A stretch of DNA of 6,390 bases. It comes from Rhodospirillales bacterium (GTDB taxonomy: Bacteria; Pseudomonadota; Alphaproteobacteria; Rhodospirillales; JASLLV01). Shown here in pieces: positions 1-5,533 of this stretch. The stretch covers positions 1 to 6,390 of the forward strand of contig JASMAE010000156.1 in NCBI GenBank assembly GCA_030754475.1, in the 5' to 3' direction. The translations under genes were made by a program, and so were the position numbers. How positions within the stretch are numbered: the first letter of the stretch is position 1; each line of letters opens with the position of its first letter. The notes under the pieces were generated by a model, which worked only from the letters and a program-made list of their open reading frames with translations, was not told where the DNA came from and did not search any database.

Positions 1-552
1 TTCTTCCCGCCCTCGCCACGGTACGTTGAGGCGTCCCAAGTTGCCCGTCTCGCCCGAGGCGTCCCCGAAGGCGTCGACAAGGTGGGCCTCGTCGTCGACG
101 CCGAGGACGACGCGATTGGCGCGATCCTGAACCGGGCGCCGCTCGACATGCTGCAGCTGCACGGAAGCGAGACGCCCGCCCGCGTCCGCGAGGTGCGCGC
201 GCGCTTCCGCCTTCCGGTGATCAAGGTGATCGACGTGGCGAGCGCGCTCGATCTTACGCGCGCACACACGTACGAAGACGTCGCCGACCGGATTTTGTTC
301 GACGCCCGGGCGCCGGCCGGCGCGGACCGCCCCGGCGGCAACGCCCAGCCCTTCGACTGGGGGCTGCTCGCAGGAAGGACGTGGCGGCTGCCGTGGCTGC
401 TCGCGGGCGGACTGACGGCCGAGAGCCTGGCCGAGGCCGTGCGCGTGACCGGCGCCGGCGCTCTCGACGTGTCGTCGGGCGTCGAGGACCGACCCGGCGT
501 CAAGAACCCGGAGAAGATTCGCGATTTCCTGGCCGCGGCCCAGCGGCTGTGA
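1..552 (+). CDS. trpF: Phosphoribosylanthranilate isomerase, 5' end missing
   Basis: TrpF isomerises N-(5'-phosphoribosyl)anthranilate to 1-(carboxyphenylamino)-1-deoxyribulose 5-phosphate, the third step from chorismate to tryptophan, in the cytosol. The frame is open from the first base, so 183 residues are visible of a usual 200-220. The missing N-terminus would carry the catalytic Cys. Visible family motifs, numbered from the first codon in the window, are FFPPSPRYV (1-9), LQLHG (51-55), LFDAR with the probable general-acid Asp (D101), GGNAQPFDW (112-120), LAGGL (134-138) and DVSSGVE followed by PGVK (156-168). These suit a TIM barrel with a C-terminal phosphate site. The GTG at 82 is internal codon 28 and not a start, because conserved sequence precedes it. 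The loop usually reads GGTG or GGNG, whereas here it reads GGNA. trpB follows after 92 bases, so trpF probably belongs to the same cluster. The identity is firm. Confidence 0.96.
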   Translation, partial: FFPPSPRYVEASQVARLARGVPEGVDKVGLVVDAEDDAIGAILNRAPLDMLQLHGSETPARVREVRARFRLPVIKVIDVASALDLTRAHTYEDVADRILFDARAPAGADRPGGNAQPFDWGLLAGRTWRLPWLLAGGLTAESLAEAVRVTGAGALDVSSGVEDRPGVKNPEKIRDFLAAAQRL

Positions 553-600
553 CGCTCGTGTGCCCACAACGTCGGTACTGCGCGCCGCCGCGGATCGCTT

Positions 601-606
601 TATAGT
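601..606 (+). promoter_or_regulatory. Possible -10 element of a trpB-proximal promoter
   Basis: The hexamer TATAGT lies in an AT-rich pocket of the otherwise GC-rich 92-base trpF-trpB gap. It would put transcription initiation near 612-614 and leave a leader of about 30 bases before the trpB ATG. I see no convincing -35 hexamer 16-18 bases upstream (the 17-base position reads CTGCGC). This is therefore a weak prediction, and trpB may instead depend on read-through from trpF. Confidence 0.3.
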
Positions 607-619
607 TCGGGGCCCGAAC
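605..619. repeat. Perfect 15-bp palindrome, candidate operator
   Basis: GTTCGGG and CCCGAAC are exact inverted copies around one central G. The site overlaps the candidate -10 hexamer at 601-606 and its predicted start site, and it ends 25 bases before the trpB ATG. That is a usual place for a repressor operator. In RNA it could form only a six-pair stem with a three-base loop and no U tract, so it does not look like a terminator. I do not recognise it as the site of any named regulator. Confidence 0.4.
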
Positions 620-644
620 GGCTGGGCGCACGCTCGATTCGACG

Positions 645-1862
645 ATGGAAAAGCCTAACACCTATCGCGCAGGGCCCGACGAGAAGGGGCATTTCGGTCA
701 ATTCGGCGGTCGCTACGTCGCCGAGACCCTGATGCCGCTCGTGCTCGAGCTTGAGCGCGCGTATGCGGAAGCATCCGCCGACCCGGCGTTCGCGCGCGAG
801 AAGGACCATTACCTGACCCACTACGCCGGCCGGCCGAGCCCGCTCTATCCGGCCGAGCGGCTGACCCGGCACCTCGGCGGGCCCAAGATATTCTTCAAGC
901 GCGAGGACCTGAACCACACCGGTGCCCACAAGATCAACAACTGTATCGGCCAGGCTCTTCTCGCCCGGCGCATGGGCAAGCGACGGATCATCGCCGAGAC
1001 CGGCGCCGGTCAGCACGGCGTCGCCACTGCCACCGTCTGCGCGCTGTTCGATATCCCCTGCACCATCTACATGGGCGCCATCGATATCGAGCGCCAGGCG
1101 CCCAACGTCATTCGCATGAAGATGTTGGGGGCGGAGGTGCGGCCCGTGCGGGAGGGCTCGGCGACACTCAAGGACGCCATGAACGAGGCGTTGCGCGACT
1201 GGGTGGCGAACGTGGACACCACCTTCTACTTGATCGGTTCGGTGGCCGGCCCGCACCCCTATCCGGCGATGGTGCGCGACTTCCAGATGTGCATCGGGCT
1301 CGAGGTTCGAGACCAGATGTTGGCCGCCGAATCCCGGTTGCCGGACGTTCTTGTCGCCTGCGTCGGCGGCGGCTCCAACGCGATCGGCCTCTTTCATCCG
1401 TTTCTCGACGACGCGTGCGTGCGCATGGTGGGGGTCGAGGCCGCCGGCCGGGGGCTCGACACACCCGAGCACGCGGCGACGCTGAGCCGTGGGCGCCCGG
1501 GCGTCCTGCACGGAAGCCGCAGCTATCTTCTCCACGACGCCGATGGCCAGATCCTCGAGGCGCATTCGGTCTCGGCGGGCCTCGACTACCCGGGCGTCGG
1601 TCCCGAGCACTCGTGGCTCAGGGACGCGGGCCGGGTCGAGTACGTCGCCGTCACCGACGACGAGGCCCTCGAGGCATTTCATCTGTGCACGCGCCTCGAA
1701 GGCATCATCCCGGCGCTCGAGACCGCCCACGCGCTGGCTGAGACGCGCAAGCTCGCCGCCGCTCTCGCGCCGGGGGACTTGGTGGTCGTGTCGTTGAGCG
1801 GACGCGGTGACAAGGACCTCGATAACGTAAGCCGGCTGACGGCGGCGGCGGAGGACGCGTGA
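645..1862 (+). CDS. trpB: Tryptophan synthase beta chain
   Basis: TrpB is the PLP-dependent subunit of the alpha2-beta2 tryptophan synthase; it condenses L-serine with indole channelled from TrpA. The 405-residue length is normal. Visible motifs are the N-terminal FGQFGGRYVAETLMP (17-31), the PLP-lysine region HTGAHKINN with K96 as Schiff-base lysine, AETGAGQHG (117-125) with the catalytic Glu at E118, the PLP-phosphate loop GGGSNA (241-246), the segment around AGLDYPGVGPEHSWL (311-325), and SGRGDKD near the C-terminus (385-391). The ATG at 645 is chosen because family-conserved sequence begins within a few residues of it and no later Met would keep that segment. The bases before it hold no clear Shine-Dalgarno sequence, so initiation may be weak or may rely on another signal. 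The stop codon overlaps the trpA start by four bases, which suits equimolar synthesis of the two subunits. Confidence 0.98.
   Translation: MEKPNTYRAGPDEKGHFGQFGGRYVAETLMPLVLELERAYAEASADPAFAREKDHYLTHYAGRPSPLYPAERLTRHLGGPKIFFKREDLNHTGAHKINNCIGQALLARRMGKRRIIAETGAGQHGVATATVCALFDIPCTIYMGAIDIERQAPNVIRMKMLGAEVRPVREGSATLKDAMNEALRDWVANVDTTFYLIGSVAGPHPYPAMVRDFQMCIGLEVRDQMLAAESRLPDVLVACVGGGSNAIGLFHPFLDDACVRMVGVEAAGRGLDTPEHAATLSRGRPGVLHGSRSYLLHDADGQILEAHSVSAGLDYPGVGPEHSWLRDAGRVEYVAVTDDEALEAFHLCTRLEGIIPALETAHALAETRKLAAALAPGDLVVVSLSGRGDKDLDNVSRLTAAAEDA
1850..1854 (+). promoter_or_regulatory. Ribosome binding site for trpA, inside trpB
   Basis: GGAGG lies four bases before the GTG start of trpA, within the last codons of trpB. 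The spacing is slightly short, but the match and the overlap of start and stop codons support GTG 1859 as the start and suggest translational coupling. Confidence 0.6.
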
Positions 1863-2737
1863 GCGCCGCGGGCCGACTCAAAGAGCGGTTTGCACGGCTT
1901 GCCGCCGAAGGGCGCGGCGGCCTCGTCGCCTTCGTCACCGCCGGCGATCCCGACCGCGCGACCTCGCTCGCGATCGTTCGCGGGCTTGCCGCGAGCGGCG
2001 CCGATGTGATCGAGCTCGGAATGCCGTTCAGCGATCCCATGGCGGACGGTCCGGCCATCCAGGCGAGCTCAAGCCGGGCGTTGGCGGCCGGCGCCACGAT
2101 GGCGGCGACTTTCGCGATCGTCCGCGAGTTCCGCGCAGGCGATTCGTCGACCCCCGTGGTGTTGATGGGGTACGCCAACCCTTTGTATGCGTTTGGCCTC
2201 GATGCCTTCGTGGCCGAGGCCCGCGACGCGGGCGTTGACGGCCTGATCGTCGTCGATTTGCCGCCCGAGGAGGCGGATGCCCTCGTGCATGCGGCCCGAA
2301 CCGCCGGTGTGGAGGTGATATTCCTGATCGCGCCGACGACCGGAGAGGACCGGATGGCCCGGGTTCTTGAGAATGCGGGCGGTTTCGTCTATTGCGTTTC
2401 GATCACCGGAATCACCGGCACCAAGAAGGCGCGTACGGACGAGGTCGCCCAGGCGGTCGCCCGCGTGCGTAGGCATACCGGGCTTCCGGTCGCCGTCGGG
2501 TTCGGGATCACGACGCCCGCACAAGCCGCGGCCGTCGCCGGTGTCGCCGATGCCGCCGTGGTCGGCTCGGCGATCGTCGAACGGATCGCGGCTCATCTGG
2601 ACGCCCAAGGCCGCGCGCGCGATGATCTGGTACCCGCGGTCCTGGGTTTCGTGGGCGAACTCGCGGCCGCCGTCCGCGCGCCCGCACCGCCGCCGGCGGG
2701 GACGGCGGCGGTGCGAAAACGGAGCGCTTTGCGATGA
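1859..2737 (+). CDS. trpA: Tryptophan synthase alpha chain
   Basis: TrpA cleaves indole-3-glycerol phosphate to indole and glyceraldehyde 3-phosphate and passes indole to TrpB. It is a TIM-barrel protein of 292 residues, somewhat longer than the usual 265-280. The catalytic pair is present: E52 in VIELGMPFSDP and D63 in MADGP, both three positions later than E49 and D60 of the enterobacterial enzyme. Other family segments are AFVTAGDP (24-31), LMGYANPLY (102-110), VDLPPEE (132-138), SITGITGTKK (181-190), VGFGI (213-217) and VGSAIV (235-240). The extra length is a C-terminal tail from about residue 271, rich in Ala and Pro and ending in basic residues; it is unlikely to be part of the barrel. 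The GTG start overlaps the trpB stop as GTGA, and the TGA stop overlaps the accD start as ATGA. The gene is thus tightly embedded in an operon. Confidence 0.98.
   Translation: MSAAGRLKERFARLAAEGRGGLVAFVTAGDPDRATSLAIVRGLAASGADVIELGMPFSDPMADGPAIQASSSRALAAGATMAATFAIVREFRAGDSSTPVVLMGYANPLYAFGLDAFVAEARDAGVDGLIVVDLPPEEADALVHAARTAGVEVIFLIAPTTGEDRMARVLENAGGFVYCVSITGITGTKKARTDEVAQAVARVRRHTGLPVAVGFGITTPAQAAAVAGVADAAVVGSAIVERIAAHLDAQGRARDDLVPAVLGFVGELAAAVRAPAPPPAGTAAVRKRSALR
2721..2724 (+). promoter_or_regulatory. Ribosome binding site for accD, inside trpA
   Basis: GGAG lies nine bases before the accD ATG at 2734, within the codons of the TrpA C-terminal tail. It supports this start and shows that part of the tail-coding sequence also serves the next gene. 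Confidence 0.55.
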
Positions 2738-3723
2738 ACTGGCTCACCAATTTCGTCCGCCCCAAGCTCCGCCGCCTGGTGGGGCAGCGCGAAGTGCCGG
2801 AGAACCTCTGGCACAAGTGCCCGGGTTGCGGCGAGATGAATTTCCACCGCGATCTCGCCCGGGATCTTTGGGTCTGCCAGTTTTGCGGCCACCACATGCG
2901 ACTCGCGGCCGACGTCCGGCTGAATATGCTGTTCGACGAGGGCGCGTACACGACGCTCTCGCTGCCCGACACCGTGTCCGACCCGCTCAAGTTCCGCGAC
3001 CGCAAGAAATACGTCGACCGCCTGCGCGAAGCCCGCGCCAAGACCGGCGGGCGGGACGCGCTCATCGTCGCCCACGGCACCATGGGCGGACATCGCTTGG
3101 TCGTCGCGGTCCTAAACTTCGACTTCATGGCCGGTTCGATGGGGGTAGCGGTCGGCGAGGGCCTGGTCGCCGCCAGCCGCTTGGCCATCGTCGAACGCGT
3201 GCCCTTGATCGTGGTTACGTCCTCGGGTGGCGCACGTATGCAGGAGGGCATTCTCTCGCTCATGCAGATGGCGCGCACCACCGTCGCCATCGAGGAGCTC
3301 AAGGAAGCAGGGCTCCCGTACGTCACCGTGCTTGCCGATCCGACCACGGGCGGCGTCTCAGCCTCGTTCGCCATGCTCGGCGACGTCGCCGTCGCGGAAC
3401 CGGGCGCGATCATCGGCTTCGCCGGTAGCCGCGTCATCGAGCAAACCATCCGCGAGACACTGCCCGAGGGCTTCCAGAAGGCTGAATACCTGCTCGACCA
3501 CGGCATGATCGACATGGTGGTCCACCGAAGCGAACTCCGCGATACGCTGGTTCGCATCATCGGGCTGTTGTGCGGCCGGCGGACCGGAGCCGGCGCCGAG
3601 GGCGCGCCGCCTCAACCCGGGAAGTCGGGGCCGGCGGACGAGGATTCCACGCGGGCCGGCGACGGGGATGAACGCGATACGCCGATCGCACCCGCGCCGG
3701 CCGGCGGCGGCGCGGCGCCCTGA
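2734..3723 (+). CDS. accD: Acetyl-CoA carboxylase carboxyltransferase subunit beta
   Basis: AccD pairs with AccA to form the carboxyltransferase that moves CO2 from carboxybiotin on AccB to acetyl-CoA, giving malonyl-CoA for fatty-acid synthesis. The protein has 329 residues, against about 285-305 in many relatives. An N-terminal four-cysteine zinc ribbon is intact (C29, C32, C48, C51). The crotonase-fold carboxyltransferase domain follows, with FDFMAGSMG (129-137), SSGGARMQEG (163-172), TTGGVSASFAMLGD (204-217) and IGFAGSRVIEQT (227-238), then LPEGFQ (243-248). The core ends near residue 281. The last 48 or so residues are rich in Gly, Pro, Ala and acidic residues, probably disordered, and account for the extra length. 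The ATG overlaps the trpA stop and has GGAG nine bases upstream. accD beside folC is a widespread proteobacterial pairing; trpFBA-accD-folC is an alphaproteobacterial arrangement. Confidence 0.98.
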   Translation: MNWLTNFVRPKLRRLVGQREVPENLWHKCPGCGEMNFHRDLARDLWVCQFCGHHMRLAADVRLNMLFDEGAYTTLSLPDTVSDPLKFRDRKKYVDRLREARAKTGGRDALIVAHGTMGGHRLVVAVLNFDFMAGSMGVAVGEGLVAASRLAIVERVPLIVVTSSGGARMQEGILSLMQMARTTVAIEELKEAGLPYVTVLADPTTGGVSASFAMLGDVAVAEPGAIIGFAGSRVIEQTIRETLPEGFQKAEYLLDHGMIDMVVHRSELRDTLVRIIGLLCGRRTGAGAEGAPPQPGKSGPADEDSTRAGDGDERDTPIAPAPAGGGAAP

Positions 3724-3741
3724 TCGCGGCGCGGGCTGCGC

Positions 3742-3745
3742 GAGG
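3742..3745 (+). promoter_or_regulatory. Ribosome binding site for folC
   Basis: GAGG lies ten bases before the GTG at 3756. An ATG at 3751 is in another frame and stops after two codons. The site therefore supports GTG 3756, and the in-frame codons back to the accD stop offer no better start. Confidence 0.45.
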
Positions 3746-3755
3746 CGAGCATGTC

Positions 3756-5042
3756 GTGAGCCGCGGACCGGACGCCGTTCTCGAACGCCTGCACCGCCTG
3801 CATCCCAAGGTCATCGATCTGTCGCTCGGGCGCGTGCAGACGCTGCTCGGCCGCCTCGGCAATCCGCAAGACGCCCTACCACCCGTCGTCCATGTCGCCG
3901 GAACCAACGGCAAGGGATCGGTGCTCGCTTTTCTGAGAGCCATGTTCGAAGCGGCGGGGCTTGTCTGCCACGTCTACGTCTCGCCGCACCTCGTTCAATT
4001 CAACGAGCGCGTCACGGTCGCCGGCAGCCCCATCGGCGACCAGGCGCTGATTGCCCTTCTCGAGGAATGCGAATCGGTCAACGGCGAAGACCCGATCACG
4101 TTCTTCGAAATCACCACCGCCGCCGCCATGCTCGCGTTCGCGCGCACGCCGGCCGACGTCACCTTGCTTGAGACCGGGCTTGGCGGCCGATTGGACGCGA
4201 CGAACGTGATCGCCAGGCCCGCGCTGACGGCGTTGACGCCGATCTCCATCGACCATCAGAGCTATCTCGGCGAGTCATTGACAGCGATTGCCGGCGAGAA
4301 GGCGGGCATCCTCAAGCCCGGCTACCCTTGCGCCGTGGCGGCGCAGGCGACGGCGGCGTCGCGCGTGATCGGCGCGCGCGCGCGCGCCCTCGGCGCGCCC
4401 CTGTTTCGCGCGCCTACGGACTGGCGGGTGCGGGCGGGTGCGGGCGGCATCGTCTATCGTTCGCGCGGTAAGCGTCTCGCGTTTCCCGCCCCGGCGCTGG
4501 TGGGACCACACCAGGTGGCGAATGCCGGCCTTGCGATCGCGTGTGCGGAGATCCTCCCAGACATCACGGTTCCCGATCGGGCGATCGGCGAGGGTTTGGT
4601 CCGGGCCGTTTGGCCGGGTCGGCTCCAGAAACTGACCGCGGGGCCGCTGGCGCGCATCTTGCCCCGGGATTGGGAACTGTGGCTCGACGGTGGTCACAAC
4701 GCGGCCGCGGGCGCCGCCTTGGCCCTCCAGGCGCGGGTATGGCGTGAGAAGCCGCTGCACCTGATCGTCGGCATGATGGAGACCAAGGACGCGGAAGGAT
4801 TCCTGCGCGCGCTTGCGCCTCATTCAGCCAGCTTGCGCGCGGTCGCGATCCCGGGCCACGAGACGTGCCGCGATCCCGCCGAGCTGGCCGAGATAGCTCG
4901 GCGCCTGGGCCTCGACGCCCAAACCTGCGCAGGCGTGGAGGCTGCGCTGCGCGCCATTGTCGGCCAAGCGCCGCAGCCCGCGCGCATCCTGATCACGGGA
5001 TCGCTTTATCTGGCGGGAGAGGTTCTCGCCGAGAACGGCTGA
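3756..5042 (+). CDS. folC: Folylpolyglutamate synthase / dihydrofolate synthase
   Basis: FolC is a cytosolic Mur-ligase-family enzyme. It uses ATP to join L-glutamate to dihydropteroate (making dihydrofolate) and/or to extend the glutamate tail of reduced folates. The 428-residue length is normal. Motifs in order are the P-loop HVAGTNGKGS (46-55), SPHLVQFNERV (76-86), ETGLGGRLDATN (139-150), ISIDHQSYLG (163-172), EKAGILKPG with K182 as the probable carbamylated lysine (181-189), GPHQVANAGLA (250-260), WPGRLQ (286-291), DGGHNAAAG (311-319) and ITGSLYLAGE (413-422). The N-terminal ATPase domain and the C-terminal Rossmann-like domain are both complete. Whether it has both activities cannot be read from sequence alone, though many proteobacterial FolC proteins do. 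The GTG start lies 32 bases after accD with GAGG upstream, so folC is probably the last gene of the operon. Residues 206-232 are encoded by the (GC)8 run and the 10-bp tandem repeat described separately. Confidence 0.97.
   Translation: MSRGPDAVLERLHRLHPKVIDLSLGRVQTLLGRLGNPQDALPPVVHVAGTNGKGSVLAFLRAMFEAAGLVCHVYVSPHLVQFNERVTVAGSPIGDQALIALLEECESVNGEDPITFFEITTAAAMLAFARTPADVTLLETGLGGRLDATNVIARPALTALTPISIDHQSYLGESLTAIAGEKAGILKPGYPCAVAAQATAASRVIGARARALGAPLFRAPTDWRVRAGAGGIVYRSRGKRLAFPAPALVGPHQVANAGLAIACAEILPDITVPDRAIGEGLVRAVWPGRLQKLTAGPLARILPRDWELWLDGGHNAAAGAALALQARVWREKPLHLIVGMMETKDAEGFLRALAPHSASLRAVAIPGHETCRDPAELAEIARRLGLDAQTCAGVEAALRAIVGQAPQPARILITGSLYLAGEVLAENG
4372..4387. repeat. (GC)8 alternating purine-pyrimidine run in folC
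   Basis: Sixteen bases strictly alternate G and C within the codons for the Ala/Arg-rich stretch GARARALGA (206-214) of FolC. Such runs can adopt Z-DNA under negative supercoiling and can slip during replication. In so GC-rich a genome a run of this length may also be chance together with an Ala/Arg-rich segment. Confidence 0.7.
4423..4447 (+). repeat. 10-bp tandem repeat, 2.5 copies, G-quadruplex motif, in folC
   Basis: The unit GGCGGGTGCG occurs twice in full (4423-4432 and 4433-4442) and then for half a unit (GGCGG, 4443-4447). It contains four GGG runs, at 4426-4428, 4432-4434, 4436-4438 and 4442-4444, separated by loops of three, one and three bases, which is a canonical intramolecular G-quadruplex motif on the coding strand. 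It encodes roughly WRVRAGAGG in FolC (223-231). Because the unit is not a multiple of three, gain or loss of one copy would shift the frame. Confidence 0.8.
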
Positions 5043-5061
5043 ACGACGGCCCTCGAGTGCG

Positions 5062-5086
5062 AAAAAAGCCCGCCGTTGCGGCGGGC
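5062..5086 (-). terminator. Intrinsic terminator of trxA, possibly bidirectional
   Basis: An eight-pair, all-GC stem (5068-5075 with 5079-5086) encloses a three-base loop. Read on the - strand it is followed directly by six T (complement of A at 5062-5067), the classic form of a Rho-independent terminator, 29 bases after the trxA stop. On the + strand the hairpin begins 25 bases after the folC stop and is followed only by CTTC, so it may end folC transcription less efficiently. Confidence 0.9.
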
Positions 5087-5114
5087 CTTCGACGTCAGCG
5101 CGGGACTCGGCGCG

Positions 5115-5441
5115 TCAGATGACCGATTCCACCCACTCGATCAGCTTTCCCTTCGGCAGCGCGCCGATCTTGGTCGCCGCCACTTGGCCGTCCTTGAAGA
5201 GCATGAGGGTCGGAATGCCGCGCACCCCGTATTTGGTTGGGGTCGCGGGGTTCTCGTCGATGTTGACCTTGGCCACCGTAACCTTTTCGCTCATCTCGGC
5301 GGCAAGCTCCTCAAGCGCCGGCGTGATCTGCTTGCACGGCTCGCACCACTCCGCCCAAAAGTCAACGAGTACGGGCAAGTCCGCCTTGATCACGTCGATT
5401 TCGAACGAGTCGTCGGTAACCTGCTTTTGCATGATGTTCAT
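5115..5441 (-). CDS. trxA: Thioredoxin with a CEPC active site
   Basis: This small cytosolic thioredoxin reduces protein disulfides using electrons from thioredoxin reductase. The single Trx fold spans the whole protein. Family residues are the buried Asp (D27), active site FWAEWCEPCK (28-37) with C33 and C36, the buried Lys (K58), and GIPT (75-78) with the cis-proline P77. It has no signal peptide or membrane segment. The dipeptide between the cysteines is Glu-Pro, whereas the family almost always has Gly-Pro; CEPC is known from ResA-type cytochrome-maturation thioredoxins. The rest of the protein, including VTDDSF near the start, is classic TrxA, so I do not reassign it. Two starts are possible: the ATG at 5441 (108 residues) or the ATG at 5432 (105 residues). 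The shorter form matches usual TrxA length, and a GGGA sequence lies eight bases before it, so it may be the true start. trxA has its own promoter and terminator. Confidence 0.95.
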   Translation of the reverse strand: MNIMQKQVTDDSFEIDVIKADLPVLVDFWAEWCEPCKQITPALEELAAEMSEKVTVAKVNIDENPATPTKYGVRGIPTLMLFKDGQVAATKIGALPKGKLIEWVESVI

Positions 5442-5504
5442 CCCGTATCGGTTTCGCCTCGTTCAGGCCGGCCGGTACTGGCGTCTTCGTCGCGCCGTTC
5501 CGAG

Positions 5505-5533
5505 AATCTAGGAAGGCGTCCGGTCGCCGTCAA
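5505..5533 (-). promoter_or_regulatory. Sigma70-type promoter of trxA
   Basis: On the - strand, TTGACG (complement of 5528-5533) is followed by exactly 17 bases and then TAGATT (complement of 5505-5510). This is close to the TTGACA-N17-TATAAT consensus. Transcription would start near 5498, leaving a leader of about 57 bases (66 if the ATG at 5432 is used). The -35 hexamer contains the TGA stop codon of addA. I see no attenuator hairpin or riboswitch in the leader. Confidence 0.7.

Noticed and set aside
82..84. GTG at 82 as the start of trpF
   Set aside because: Conserved TrpF sequence (FFPPSPRYV) is encoded upstream in the same frame, so the gene begins outside the window.
605..619. The palindrome as a terminator after trpF
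   Set aside because: The RNA stem would be only six pairs with no following U run, and it lies within 40 bases of the trpB start.
553..644. A tryptophan leader peptide or attenuator before trpB
   Set aside because: I see no short open frame with tandem Trp codons and no pair of competing hairpins in the 92-base gap.
600..1730. A 376-codon open frame antisense to trpB
   Set aside because: Its translation has no recognisable domain and a skewed His/Arg/Gly/Asp-rich composition; open antisense frames are expected in GC-rich coding DNA, and trpB is certain.
2367..3428. A 353-codon + strand frame within trpA and accD
   Set aside because: It is an Arg/Pro-rich out-of-frame reading of the two real genes, with no ribosome binding site or family motif.
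2508..3560. A 350-codon open frame antisense to trpA and accD
   Set aside because: It spans a gene boundary, is Ser/Arg/Pro-rich without motifs, and lies opposite two unmistakable genes.
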